Notes under the pieces: generated by a model
What the model was told of the DNA's origin: nothing
The model's database searches: none
What the model saw: the letters and a program-made list of their open reading frames with translations, nothing else
Program-made: the position numbers and the translations under genes
DNA from: Fen-1038 sp042408355
Lineage (GTDB): Bacteria > Chloroflexota > Anaerolineae > Anaerolineales > Villigracilaceae
Length of the DNA: 18,636 nt
Direction: 5' to 3'
Assembly (NCBI GenBank): GCA_042408355.1
Contig: JBHORD010000158.1
Coordinates: 1-18,636 of the forward strand
In this document: positions 6,780 through 14,748 of the stretch, piece by piece
Position numbering within the stretch: position 1 is the first letter of the stretch
Layout: each line of letters opens with the position of its first letter

Positions 6780-7289
6780 ATGAATTACCTGGTAATTGCT
6801 CTTCGACTGATTCACATTTTGAGCGGTGTGTTTTGGATCGGCGGTTCGCTCATCCTGACCTTCTTTATTTCGCCGGCAGTCGCCGCAACCGCCGAAGCGG
6901 GGCAAAAATTCATGACGCATTTGGTGATGCAGGGCAAAATCACCTTGAGAATCACAATTGCGGCCGTTTTAACGGTTCTTGCCGGCGGCTGGCTGTATTG
7001 GATCGATTCAATCGGACTGACCTCGTCCTGGACCGGTTCTGCAACCGGCTGGGGCTTTGGCATTGGCGCCGTTTTCGCCATCATCGGACTCATCTTCGGC
7101 TTGCTGGTCGGCAAGAATGTCGGACTGCTGGGCAGCATGGCATCGAAAGTTCAAGGCAAACCGACGCCGGAGCAAATGGCGCAAATCCAGGCCGCGCAAA
7201 AACAATTGAAAGTTGTTGCTCCGATCAGTACTGCCGCGCTAATCCTCGCGCTGATCTGCATGGCGACTGCGCGCTACTGGCGCTTCTAA
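6780..7289 (+). CDS. Four-helix integral membrane protein (CopD/DUF2269-like)
   Basis: A 169-aa hydrophobic protein with predicted membrane helices at ~4-30, 55-77, 88-111 and 146-165, and a short charged, Gln-rich segment at ~125-143. The first helix contains RLIHILSGVFWIGG with His12 and Trp19, a pattern seen in CopD-like and DUF2269-like membrane families, where the His may bind heme or metal. That assignment is by resemblance only. The ATG is preceded by GAGGAGA at suitable spacing. A TATACT at 6722-6727 may be its -10. It is tail to tail with the next small gene, with only 6 nt between. Confidence 0.75.
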   Translation: MNYLVIALRLIHILSGVFWIGGSLILTFFISPAVAATAEAGQKFMTHLVMQGKITLRITIAAVLTVLAGGWLYWIDSIGLTSSWTGSATGWGFGIGAVFAIIGLIFGLLVGKNVGLLGSMASKVQGKPTPEQMAQIQAAQKQLKVVAPISTAALILALICMATARYWRF

Positions 7290-7295
7290 CCGACA

Positions 7296-7526
7296 CTATC
7301 TTAACTTCGATTTTTTCCTCGAGGACATCCGCTTCACTTCCTCGAGGGATTTTGGTTTTGCTTCCATCTTTTCCGCCGCCATCCCGGACTTTGAAGCGGT
7401 CTCCGTTTTTCCGCGGCTGGTCAGCGCGCCGACAACAATGACCAGTAAAAGAAACGCCAGCAAAATATAAAACAGCCATACCAAACTTGTATTCGCTCCC
7501 TCTTGCAAAAAAGGCATTGCCGCCAT
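7296..7526 (-). CDS. Small single-pass membrane protein
   Basis: 76 aa with one clear membrane helix (~14-36, SLVWLFYILLAFLLLVIVVGAL), a short N-terminus and a highly charged Lys/Glu-rich C-terminal tail (~37-76), giving an N-out/C-in type topology by the positive-inside rule. A strong GAGGAGGT six nt before the ATG supports it as a real gene. It could be an accessory subunit of a membrane complex, but nothing shows which. Two CCTCGAGG palindromes (7317-7324, 7340-7347) lie near its 3' end. Confidence 0.65.
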   Translation of the reverse strand: MAAMPFLQEGANTSLVWLFYILLAFLLLVIVVGALTSRGKTETASKSGMAAEKMEAKPKSLEEVKRMSSRKKSKLR

Positions 7527-7706
7527 GCGATTACCTCCTCAAGATTGATTTGAGCCACTTATACGTGAAAAGTCACCTTGTGTCAATTCAGCGCAAAGAA
7601 GCGGCGGGCCCGGCGGTTCAAAAGATCTGCCAGACATTACTTGAAAGAATTTGCAATCCATTCGCCCTTTGAGCGCTCCCAAAGAGGCGCGGTTTACTCA
7701 ACACTT

Positions 7707-8264
7707 TTACTCCATCCAGACCGTTCGATCTTCAAATCCCGGGCGTTCCGGCGCTTCCGATTGTATTGCCGGATAACCGATGTACAAAAATCCAATCACA
7801 TGCTGGTCTTCCTCAAAGCCAAGAAACTTCTTCACGGCCGGTTCTCGCGCCGCGTCGCCCGTCCGCCAATAAGCGGCTAATCCCAATCCGTGCGCGGCCA
7901 GCAGAATATTCTCGCAAGCCGCGGCCGCCGCGCAAATGTTTTCAATTTCAAGCACCTTCGATTCGGCTGGCTTATCCACCCCCACTGCGATCAACACCGG
8001 CGAACGCAGCGGCTTGGCGCGTTCTTTATCCAGCGCCTCCGGCTTCACATCGGGAAATTTTTTATGAAATACCTCTGCCATTACATCGCCGAGTCGCTCG
8101 CGCGCTTTGCCCGTCAACACCACAAACCGCCACGGGCGGACTTTATAATGATTCGGCGCTTGAGCTCCGGCAGACAACAACTTCTCGATCAACTGGCGCG
8201 GCACAGCATCAGATTTCACCTGAGAAACCATGTGCCGCGTTTTGATGGCTTCCAAAACATCCAT
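7707..8264 (-). CDS. Nitroreductase-family FMN oxidoreductase
   Basis: A 185-aa protein of the NAD(P)H/FMN nitroreductase fold. Visible blocks: an N-terminal MDVLEAIKTRH, AGAQAPNHYKVRPWRFVVL (FMN-contacting region, ~30-50), CAAAAACENILLAAHGLGLAAYWRTGD (~110-135) and the C-terminal FLYIGYP. Length resembles the short YdjA-type members, which act as homodimers with FMN at the interface; the substrate is unknown. I choose the ATG at 8264 because GGAGG lies 7 nt upstream; a longer in-frame start at 8297 adds 11 unconserved residues. Instead of the common RRS motif at the start of the domain it has TRHM. Confidence 0.85.
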   Translation of the reverse strand: MDVLEAIKTRHMVSQVKSDAVPRQLIEKLLSAGAQAPNHYKVRPWRFVVLTGKARERLGDVMAEVFHKKFPDVKPEALDKERAKPLRSPVLIAVGVDKPAESKVLEIENICAAAAACENILLAAHGLGLAAYWRTGDAAREPAVKKFLGFEEDQHVIGFLYIGYPAIQSEAPERPGFEDRTVWME

Positions 8265-8326
8265 ATGGTATCCTCCACGAAAAACTGATGAGGCCAAAGT
8301 GTAACAGCCGAATATATGAATTTCGT

Positions 8327-8332
8327 TATAAT
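8327..8332 (+). promoter_or_regulatory. Candidate -10 for the deacetylase gene
   Basis: A perfect TATAAT on the plus strand with no good -35. If used, it gives a ~170-nt leader. That leader holds CGCGAAGAC (8360-8368) and its near inverted partner GTCCTTCGCG (8461-8470), and no recognisable Shine-Dalgarno sequence before the ATG at 8508. Confidence 0.35.
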
Positions 8333-8507
8333 AGCCTCACTGCCCAAAGGCCTCTTTACCGCGAAGACCGTTCAAAAAATCGCGCGCTCTTCTTCAAGAT
8401 CATCTGCGCAAAAGTTTAACCATTTTCAAACCGCCTCTGAATTTCCCTGGCCGCCTTTGTGTCCTTCGCGTTTAATGAAATTCTGGCAGTGAATTCTTAA
8501 TGCAGCC

Positions 8508-9554
8508 ATGAAAGTCTTCCATTCTGAAACGCATCGCCGCCATGATCCGCCCTTTGAAGTTTTTGACGGCGGCAGACGCGTGCCATATCTCGAAAATCCG
8601 GCGCGGCTGGACAAAATTTTATCGGCGCTTCGGAAAACGACCTGGGCGGAAATTAATGAACCAACGGATTTTGGACTCGATCCAATTTTGGCTGTCCACG
8701 ATTCGGATTATGTGGACTTCCTCGCCTCCGCCTGGGACGAATGGCGGGCATCCGCTTTCGAATCCGATTCGGCGGCCGACAAATCCGCCCTCCTCCCCGC
8801 GACGTTTGCCCTCAGACGTCAACCGCACAAACCCACATCCCTGCTTGGACGCGCCGGTTACTACATGATGGACTTATCAGCAGTCATTGTTGAAGGCACG
8901 CATCAGGCGGCTCTGTCCGCGGCGAATTGCGCATTGTCCGGCGCACAGACATTGATCGAAGGCGAACGCATATCGTTTGCCTTATGCCGCCCGCCGGGAC
9001 ACCACGCCGGGAAAGATTACGCCGCAGGATATTGCTTCCTCAACAACGCGGCGGCCGCGGCCGATTGGCTTTCACCGCAGGGCAGGGTCGCTGTGCTGGA
9101 TATTGATTATCACGCCGGGAATGGCACACAGGATATTTTCTATGAACGTCCTGATGTGCTGACCATTTCCATTCATGCAGACCCCGCATTTGAATATCCA
9201 TATTATGCCGGTTATGCGGATGAAACCGGCAAAGATAACGGAAGCGGCTTTCATCGAAATTTTCCGCTCCCTGCCGGAACAGATGACGAACATTATTTGT
9301 CAACGCTCGAATCAGCGGCAAGCATCATCGAGACGTTCAAGCCAAAATATTTGGTCGTCTCGGCTGGCATGGATATTTACGATGGCGACCCGCTTGGGAC
9401 GTTCAAGATCACGCGGCAAGGCATTCGGGAAATTGGAAATAAAATTTCAAATCTCGAACTGCCGACCCTGTTCGTCATGGAGGGCGGATATGCAAACGAA
9501 GCGTTAGGAGATAACATCGTTACACTGCTGGAGCCGTTTACGGGAAGATTATGA
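8508..9554 (+). CDS. Acetylpolyamine amidohydrolase / class II HDAC-like deacetylase
   Basis: A 348-aa arginase/deacetylase-fold zinc hydrolase. Catalytic features: RPPGHH (His165-His166 pair), GYCFLNNAA (174-182), zinc ligands Asp200 and His202 in DIDYHAGNG, and Asp289 in SAGMD. The overall length and the GYYMMDLSAVI...GTHQAAL region match acetylpolyamine amidohydrolases, which remove acetyl groups from acetylputrescine or acetylspermidine in the cytoplasm; a protein-lysine deacetylase remains possible. Polyamine synthesis genes (speD, speE) lie ~5.4 kb upstream, consistent with but not proof of polyamine use. The start lacks a clear ribosome binding site. Its TGA overlaps the ATG of the next gene (ATGA), indicating coupled translation. 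Confidence 0.88.
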   Translation: MKVFHSETHRRHDPPFEVFDGGRRVPYLENPARLDKILSALRKTTWAEINEPTDFGLDPILAVHDSDYVDFLASAWDEWRASAFESDSAADKSALLPATFALRRQPHKPTSLLGRAGYYMMDLSAVIVEGTHQAALSAANCALSGAQTLIEGERISFALCRPPGHHAGKDYAAGYCFLNNAAAAADWLSPQGRVAVLDIDYHAGNGTQDIFYERPDVLTISIHADPAFEYPYYAGYADETGKDNGSGFHRNFPLPAGTDDEHYLSTLESAASIIETFKPKYLVVSAGMDIYDGDPLGTFKITRQGIREIGNKISNLELPTLFVMEGGYANEALGDNIVTLLEPFTGRL

Positions 9555-11197
9555 ATACTCGACTTAATCGAACTGCCAGCCGAAAAGATGCATGGCTGGC
9601 GCTGACGCTGGCCGTCCCATCGCTGGTTGTGCTGGCGGCGCACGCCTATCTCGGCAGTATGAGCCGGTTTCTGGCCGATGATTATTGCGTGGCCTATTAC
9701 GCAAACCGCTTCGGATTTCTGCGTTCCATCTGGTATTGGTACATCAACTGGAGCGGAGGCTTTTCGACCAGCATGGCGGATTGGCTGTTGGTGCTCATTC
9801 GAGCTTACGGAATGCCGTTCGTCGTGCCTGCGGTTATCGCGCTTTGGCTGGCAATTGCCGTCTTTGCAATCCATCACTTTCTCCCGCGAGAGTCATCGCC
9901 TGCGTTGCGAATCACAAGCGCAATCACACTAAGCGCCACAACTGTATTCGCCACCCTCTTGGTCAGTCCGAATGTGCCGCAATCGTTGTACTGGTGGACC
10001 GGCATGCGCGCATATACGCTTCCGCTCATCATTTCAACGCTCTACGCCGGATTGTTCCAATGGCTGTACCGATCCGATAAAAGCAGAAATTCGTTTCTGT
10101 GGAGCGCGATCGGGTTTGGAATTATCTTCATCAACGGCGGTTTTAGCGAAACCTTTACGCCTGTCCAGTTAATCTTTTTTGTTTCTGTCGTTGCGCTGAC
10201 ATTATGGACAAATAAACTCAATCGCCGTGAAAGACCGTTTCGATTTTTGGCGGCCGGCATGTTGGGAAGTATCGCCTCGCTAATCGTCATGGTGGCCGCT
10301 CCAGGCAACGCCGTCCGCCAGAAATACTATAAAGCGCCGCCAGGGATGTTCGAAGTGGTGAAGATTGGTTTGGATGCCTTCCTGAAATTTTTGGGGAGTT
10401 TACTTGCAAGTCCCCTGATCGTTGTCAGCCTGATTGGGATTTTGGCGGCCGCGATCTGGATCGGTTCCAGATTTCGTCCGGGCATCCAGGTAAAAATATG
10501 GATGCCTGCGGCCATTCTTGCAGTCGGCCTCGGCTTCGCCTTTGGTTGTTTTCTTCCAGCCGCGTGGGGATTATCCAGCGCGCCGCCGTCCCGCAGTCTG
10601 ATCATTCCCGCTTTCTTCTTAGCGGCAAGCTGGATCACAGTCGGATTTCTCAGCGGCGCTTGGCTGAACCCGCCCCCGCTTTCGAATCCCCGATTGGGCT
10701 TGCTCATCCTCGCTTTTCTTTTACTTGGATTTTCCAGTTGGAGTTCCGCTTCCTATCTTTATTCCACCCGAAAAGCTTACATAGACTATGCCAGCAAGTG
10801 GACCACGATTGACCGGCAAATCATCCAGACCAGGCAGGCTGGAGATACGTCAGTTCATATTCCATCCATGAATAACTGGGCTTCGCTCAATATGCCGAAC
10901 GACAACCCAAAGTTCTGGTTGAATCAGTGTTACAGTAAATACTACGGCGTTCAAGTATTAAGCCCTGACGAAGAGTTCTCTACTACCGTTGCCATAAATC
11001 ACCCGCCAAGTAAATCTTGCTCGAGTCGAGGGCGCAAAGTAATTAAGGTGAACTGGCATGATCGCCTGCGTGCACAGCCACCAGCGTCACATCGTCATCC
11101 TGCGGCGCGCCGTTTTGATAAACCTTCAGCGTGTCGAATAACCGATCGCAGACTTCCTGGCTTGAGCATCCCTTCAACGCCGCCAGGGTTTGTTTGA
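9551..11197 (+). CDS. DUF6056-like polytopic membrane protein with an extended 3' end
   Basis: 548 aa as read. About ten or more membrane helices span residues ~15-400. An aspartate pair in RFLADDYC (43-44) after the first helix resembles the catalytic acidic motif of GT-C glycosyltransferases, and the WYWYINWSGGFST and FINGGFSETF blocks resemble DUF6056. It might handle lipid-linked sugars at the cell surface; that is inference. The recognisable protein ends near residue 470 (QCYSKYYGVQVL). The last ~50 codons (11043-11197) run antisense through the phosphatase gene and look non-native, Arg/Pro-rich. The next frame has a TAA at 11040-11042 exactly abutting the opposing stop, so a frameshift or stop loss is likely. 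It starts by ATGA overlap with the deacetylase gene. Confidence 0.7.
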   Translation: MNTRLNRTASRKDAWLALTLAVPSLVVLAAHAYLGSMSRFLADDYCVAYYANRFGFLRSIWYWYINWSGGFSTSMADWLLVLIRAYGMPFVVPAVIALWLAIAVFAIHHFLPRESSPALRITSAITLSATTVFATLLVSPNVPQSLYWWTGMRAYTLPLIISTLYAGLFQWLYRSDKSRNSFLWSAIGFGIIFINGGFSETFTPVQLIFFVSVVALTLWTNKLNRRERPFRFLAAGMLGSIASLIVMVAAPGNAVRQKYYKAPPGMFEVVKIGLDAFLKFLGSLLASPLIVVSLIGILAAAIWIGSRFRPGIQVKIWMPAAILAVGLGFAFGCFLPAAWGLSSAPPSRSLIIPAFFLAASWITVGFLSGAWLNPPPLSNPRLGLLILAFLLLGFSSWSSASYLYSTRKAYIDYASKWTTIDRQIIQTRQAGDTSVHIPSMNNWASLNMPNDNPKFWLNQCYSKYYGVQVLSPDEEFSTTVAINHPPSKSCSSRGRKVIKVNWHDRLRAQPPASHRHPAARRFDKPSACRITDRRLPGLSIPSTPPGFV

Positions 11198-12296
11198 TCC
11201 GCTCAAGGCCGAAAGGCACGCCGTTCGGATCGCGGCAGTCCGTCATCCCGTCCGTGAACAAAAGAAGCGTACTGCCGGGCTTTAGATCAACAGATCGTTC
11301 ATCGAGCATGATCGTATCCCATAACCCAAGCGACATGCCCGATCCATGCGGAATACGCTCCACCGTTCCTTCCGAATTCAAAAGCAAAGGCGGCTCGTGA
11401 CCGGCGCGCGCATACACAAATTCACCCGTGGTTGAATTCAGAATGCCGTATAAAGCCGTGACGAATTGGGCGGATTTTTCGAGATGCGTAACGTGTCTGT
11501 TGACTAACGAAAGCACCTCGCCGGGCGTCATACCGGTATCGGCTTCGGCCATGATGAGGGCATGCGTGCGCGCCATGAACAGCGCAGACGGGACGCCTTT
11601 ATCTGCCACATCGCCGATCACCACGCCAAAGCGGTTTTCATCCAGCGCGAACACATCATAAAAATCACCGCCGACCTGACGCGCCGGCAGGATACGCGCC
11701 CCAAAGTCAAAGCCGGCGGCAGACGGCAAAACATCGGGCAAAATGCTCAATTGAATATCGGCGGCCACCTTCAGTTCGCGTTCGAGGCGTTCCTTCTCGA
11801 TCAATTGATCGTGCGCGGCTTTCAATTCATCGTATGCGGCTTGCAGCGCGTGATTCTTCGCGGTCAGGTCGCGGAAGGTCGCATCATTCGTCGCATCAAG
11901 ACGCTGACTTAAAATGCTGACCATCGCATACGCAATGACCGGCCAGCGCTGAAGAACCTGCGTGAACTTTGCGCGGCTCATCACCCATACGCGGGAATGC
12001 GCTTTGGCGCGGACGGTGGCTGTTCGCCTGCCATCCGGAAGAATCAAGCCCATTTCGCCGACATATTCTCCCGGGCCGCACACGCGCAGTAATAATTCAT
12101 CCGCTGTATCGGCGGCGAGAACGATTTCAAGCGCGCCGTCTATGACCACGTAAAGCTTGTCGCCCGGATCGCCGTCGCGGAACAAATATTGTCCCGGCTC
12201 ATAAGATTCGACGGGCAATTCGTTCACCATGATTTTTAAATCGGAGGGCGGGACATTTTGAAACAACGGTATCTTGAGAAATACTGTCTCATCCAT
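11043..12296 (-). CDS. cNMP-binding domain / SpoIIE-type PP2C serine phosphatase (RsbU-like)
   Basis: A 417-aa regulator. An N-terminal cyclic-nucleotide-binding domain (~1-125: LKIPLFQNVPPSDL, PGQYLFRDGDPGDKLYVVIDG, GEYVGEMGLI, RTATVRA) is followed by a Glu/Lys/Leu coiled coil (~140-185) and a SpoIIE/PP2C domain with the metal-binding motifs VGGDFYD, GDVADKGVPSALFMA, TDGMTD and DDDVTL. Such proteins dephosphorylate anti-sigma-factor antagonists in partner-switching pathways; the cNMP-binding domain suggests control by a second messenger. I prefer the ATG at 12296, because the domain then begins at once; a TTG at 12332 overlapping the kinase stop would add 12 residues. It is cotranscribed behind the kinase, and its 3' end overlaps the opposing membrane-protein frame. 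Confidence 0.88.
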   Translation of the reverse strand: MDETVFLKIPLFQNVPPSDLKIMVNELPVESYEPGQYLFRDGDPGDKLYVVIDGALEIVLAADTADELLLRVCGPGEYVGEMGLILPDGRRTATVRAKAHSRVWVMSRAKFTQVLQRWPVIAYAMVSILSQRLDATNDATFRDLTAKNHALQAAYDELKAAHDQLIEKERLERELKVAADIQLSILPDVLPSAAGFDFGARILPARQVGGDFYDVFALDENRFGVVIGDVADKGVPSALFMARTHALIMAEADTGMTPGEVLSLVNRHVTHLEKSAQFVTALYGILNSTTGEFVYARAGHEPPLLLNSEGTVERIPHGSGMSLGLWDTIMLDERSVDLKPGSTLLLFTDGMTDCRDPNGVPFGLERIKQTLAALKGCSSQEVCDRLFDTLKVYQNGAPQDDDVTLVAVHAGDHASSP

Positions 12297-12328
12297 AAGC
12301 AATCGCCTTGATAAAGCACCAATAAAAC

Positions 12329-12970
12329 TCAATCATGAAGATCAACAATTTCTTTGCCGGCCAGTTTGTCTTGAATCCTTTGCACCACGGTTTCCAAATG
12401 CTGAGGCTGGTGGACATAATCCAAATCGTCGGTCCGAATCGTCAGCACCGGGCACAGATCAAACGCGCCCAGCCATTCATCGTAATATGAGTCGAGCAAG
12501 GAAAGGTAATCGGATGTGATCCCTGTTTCCATGTTCCGCGCCCGTTTGCGGATGCGATTCATCAGCACTGGCACGGGCGCTTTGAGATAAATCAAAAGAT
12601 CAGGGCGAGGCAGGCTTTCGATCACCAAATCAAACAGGCGATGATAGGAGAGATAATCCCGTTCCGAAAAATTTCCCATGTGATGAAGGGCGCGCGCAAA
12701 GATATAAAAATCCTCGTAAATACTGCGGTCAAGGATGGCGGAACGGCTGTCGCGGGCGGCCTCCAGATATTGCTCGGCGCGGTGGCCCAGAAAAAATATT
12801 TGCAGATGAAACGACCAGGCGTGCATATCCGCATAGAAATCCGAAAGATACGGATTATCCGTCACCGATTCGTAACCGGAGCGCCAACCCAAACGCTCGC
12901 CAATACGTTCCGTGAGGGAAGTCTTGCCCGCGCCGATATTTCCTGCCACCAAAACCAGATGCTTTGCCAT
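12329..12970 (-). CDS. Deoxynucleoside kinase
   Basis: A 213-aa nucleoside salvage kinase phosphorylating deoxynucleosides (dA, dG or dC type). The P-loop GNIGAGKT is at residues 10-17; AILDRSIYED (~81-90) carries the DRS motif, and RIRKRARNME is the Arg-rich lid. Overall length fits the dNK/dGK/dAK family. Two adjacent ATGs (12973 and 12970) are possible; the track-length start at 12997 would lie upstream of the predicted promoter. No Shine-Dalgarno sequence is present, and a TATACT lies only 7-10 nt upstream, suggesting a leaderless mRNA. It is the first gene of a two-gene operon with the phosphatase. Substrate specificity cannot be told from these motifs. Confidence 0.88.
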   Translation of the reverse strand: MAKHLVLVAGNIGAGKTSLTERIGERLGWRSGYESVTDNPYLSDFYADMHAWSFHLQIFFLGHRAEQYLEAARDSRSAILDRSIYEDFYIFARALHHMGNFSERDYLSYHRLFDLVIESLPRPDLLIYLKAPVPVLMNRIRKRARNMETGITSDYLSLLDSYYDEWLGAFDLCPVLTIRTDDLDYVHQPQHLETVVQRIQDKLAGKEIVDLHD

Positions 12971-12980
12971 CATTGGCTCA

Positions 12981-12986
12981 AGTATA
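12981..12986 (-). promoter_or_regulatory. -10 element giving a leaderless kinase mRNA
   Basis: TATACT on the minus strand lies 7 nt from the first possible ATG (12973), so transcription would begin at about the start codon. The -35 is weak. This parallels the hemW promoter, where TATACT also lies too close to the ATG for a ribosome binding site. Confidence 0.4.
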
Positions 12987-13031
12987 GCAGAAGCCAAACA
13001 ATTCTGATAGCATGAAGAACATCGTCCTGAG

Positions 13032-13037
13032 TATAAT
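13032..13037 (+). promoter_or_regulatory. Candidate -10 for the 13066 gene
   Basis: TATAAT on the plus strand, 28 nt before the ATG at 13066, with no clear -35. It is divergent from the kinase promoter and supports the 13066 start over the upstream ATG at 13012. Confidence 0.45.
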
Positions 13038-13065
13038 TCATCGAAATTTCGGAACAGGAGACTCT

Positions 13066-13479
13066 ATGAAGAAATACTATGTGCGCGACGCCTCCGGCTG
13101 GAGCATGATGGTCTTCGGCATAATTGCGCTTCTTCTCGGACTTTTGGGCCTGATCCGCCCCGAACTGCTTTTATCCATCATCGGCTTTTCCGTGATTGAC
13201 CGCGCGGCGCGCGCCGCCGGAGATTACACACTTGTGTTCATCACAGCCGCCTCCATGGCGTCGTTTAACATGGGCGTCTATTACATTCTGGCCTCATTGA
13301 ATGATTTAAAAAAGTTTTACATCTGGACAGTCCCGTTCCGCCTCGTCACTTTCACCGTCTTCACGCTTGCCGTCTTGAGCGGGCTGGCGCCCGGACGATT
13401 CTTCGTCGTCGGGGCGTGGGAGGGTCTTGGCGCGCTCATTACGGGCTCCGCATTGTATCTTGAGAGTCGTAAGGCGTGA
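13066..13479 (+). CDS. Small four-helix membrane protein of unknown function
   Basis: 137 aa with membrane helices at ~11-42, 55-76, 88-107 and 112-132; short charged loops (RPELL, NDLKK) separate them and the tail is SRKA. I do not recognise a family. The ATG at 13066 is preceded by CAGGAG; an upstream in-frame ATG at 13012 lacks a ribosome binding site and lies before the likely -10. The SpoIIAA-like gene follows after 15 nt, so they are probably cotranscribed and end at the terminator at 13861. Confidence 0.7.
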   Translation: MKKYYVRDASGWSMMVFGIIALLLGLLGLIRPELLLSIIGFSVIDRAARAAGDYTLVFITAASMASFNMGVYYILASLNDLKKFYIWTVPFRLVTFTVFTLAVLSGLAPGRFFVVGAWEGLGALITGSALYLESRKA

Positions 13480-13494
13480 GGAAAGGATCGAACC

Positions 13495-13857
13495 ATGCGG
13501 TCCAAATGGATTGAATATAAAGGTAAAAAAATCTTTTATCAAGATTTCTCGGCGTTGTTCTTCAACGCCCAGGCCGTAAAGGATGAATTGGCGGCGGTGC
13601 AGGAAATCGTTTTGAAGGAACCGCTGAACTCTGTACGGGTGCTTTCGAACTTCAAAGACACCGAGATCGGTGCACACCTGATGAACGCGCTCAATGAAGC
13701 CTCGGCCAAAACCAAGGATCATGTCCGCAAGACAGCCGTTATCGGCGTGGCTGGCCTTAAGCGAACCCTGGGCGACATGCTCTCACGTCTGACAGGCCAG
13801 CCGCTAAAATATTTCGAATACGAGGACGAAGCCAAGGACTGGCTGGTTCAGGATTAA
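13495..13857 (+). CDS. SpoIIAA/STAS-like small soluble protein
   Basis: 120 aa without membrane segments. The pattern of an N-terminal WIEYKGKKIFYQDFS, a middle SVRVLSNF strand, a helix-rich KTAVIGVAGLKRTLGDMLSRLTG and a C-terminal EYEDEAKDWL resembles SpoIIAA-like (STAS-related) proteins in which an Asp-rich helix end closes the domain. No serine typical of a phosphorylated anti-sigma antagonist is obvious, so a partner-switching role is uncertain even though a SpoIIE phosphatase lies ~1.2 kb away on the other strand. A good AGGAAAGG lies upstream of the ATG. A strong terminator follows 3 nt after the stop. Confidence 0.7.
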   Translation: MRSKWIEYKGKKIFYQDFSALFFNAQAVKDELAAVQEIVLKEPLNSVRVLSNFKDTEIGAHLMNALNEASAKTKDHVRKTAVIGVAGLKRTLGDMLSRLTGQPLKYFEYEDEAKDWLVQD

Positions 13858-13860
13858 TTC

Positions 13861-13891
13861 AAACGCTCCCGAGAAGCCGGGAGCGTTTTTT
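13861..13891 (+). terminator. Intrinsic terminator
   Basis: AAACGCTCCCG (13861-13871) pairs perfectly with CGGGAGCGTTT (13878-13888) across a 6-nt loop, followed by more T's. It ends the 13066-13857 operon. Confidence 0.95.
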
Positions 13892-13980
13892 CGCGTGAAC
13901 AATCCCCGGTCTCTCTCAAAGAACGATTACAAAATGAGAGTAAAATAACGCCTCGGTTTGCAATGAGAAAGGAATTCTTC

Positions 13981-14628
13981 ATGGAAAACAAGACGAGGCT
14001 GGCTGTGCTGACCGTTCTGTTGCTGATTTTGATCGTGGTCGTTTCGTTCAGCATCGGAGGAGCAAATCAAGCGGCGCGGACCCCGACCCTCAGCGTGGAA
14101 AATGTGCAGACGGCCGCCGTCGCCACTTTCGGGTCTGGTCTGACGCAAACGGCGCTCGCGATTCCAACCAGTACGGCAACCAGCACGGCAACCGCCACCT
14201 TCACGCCGACAAGCACAAGTGAAGTCTCGCCCACCCCATCCTGCTACCGCCTCCTCTTTCTCAAAGATTTGACAATCCCCGATCACACTGAAATGAAGCC
14301 GGGACAATCCTTTACGAAAACATGGCTGGTCCAAAATAATGGCAGTTGTTCATGGCAATCGGGATTCAAATTCTCGCTGGTTGGCGGAGTTGCAATGGGC
14401 ACAACCACAATCAACCTCCTTCCCAACGTTGCGCCGGGCGGAAGAATCCCGCTTTCTGTATCTTTGACTGCGCCCACAGATCAGACCGGCACATTGATCG
14501 GCACGTGGCGCATGTCGGATCAGAACGGAAATTTCTTCGGCGACGCCTTGACGGTTGTGATTGATATTGGCGGAGGAACCACGACAACGCCGGAGGCAGG
14601 CAATACCATAGAAACCGCGACTCCTTAA
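13981..14628 (+). CDS. Membrane-anchored protein with NBR1-type Ig-like domain
   Basis: 215 aa: an N-terminal signal anchor (~7-24, hydrophobic LAVLTVLLLILIVVV), a Ser/Thr/Ala/Pro-rich linker (~60-87) and one Ig-like domain (~90-197). The domain matches the NBR1 'four-tryptophan' family seen in many Chloroflexota surface proteins: KPGQSFTKTWLVQNNGSCSW, LPNVAPGGRIPLSVSLTAP, GTLIGTWRMSD. It is thought to mediate protein-protein contacts; here it would be outside the membrane. A Thr-rich tail ends the protein. AAGGA precedes the ATG at 13981; an in-frame ATG at 13963 lacks a ribosome binding site. Its TAA stop lies inside the left end of a palindromic element, which may have truncated or redefined the tail. 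Confidence 0.82.
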   Translation: MENKTRLAVLTVLLLILIVVVSFSIGGANQAARTPTLSVENVQTAAVATFGSGLTQTALAIPTSTATSTATATFTPTSTSEVSPTPSCYRLLFLKDLTIPDHTEMKPGQSFTKTWLVQNNGSCSWQSGFKFSLVGGVAMGTTTINLLPNVAPGGRIPLSVSLTAPTDQTGTLIGTWRMSDQNGNFFGDALTVVIDIGGGTTTTPEAGNTIETATP

Positions 14629-14716
14629 CTGATGTTACGCAGTTTTCTCGTAGCGCGGCATTCATGCCGTCTGAAAGTGCGAGATAAATCTCGCGCTACT
14701 GCGTATGGTGAGTTAA
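14625..14716 (+). repeat. TTAA-bounded palindromic element, copy 2
   Basis: The best-preserved 92-bp copy. Terminal inverted repeats are TTAACTGATGTTACGCAG on the left and, on the complement of the right end, TTAACTCACCATACGCAG (13 of 18 identical). Inside are GTAGCGCG paired with CGCGCTAC, hairpin CGGCAT-TC-ATGCCG and hairpin GCGAGAT-AA-ATCTCGC. TTAA bounds both ends. The left TTAA provides the stop codon of the NBR1-Ig gene (14626-14628). The right end is 18 nt before the ribosome binding site of the cyclophilin gene. No protein is encoded, as for a MITE moved in trans. Confidence 0.85.
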
Positions 14717-14748
14717 TAAACTTGCTGAATTTTCAAGGAGAACAGGAA

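Noticed and set aside
6593..6781. 62-aa minus-strand open frame
   Set aside because: No ribosome binding site or family resemblance; it overlaps the E1 operon promoter area and the leader of the 6780 gene.
14632..14748. Upstream extension of the cyclophilin frame
   Set aside because: The extra 39 codons come from reading through palindromic element copy 2; a good ribosome binding site supports the ATG at 14749.
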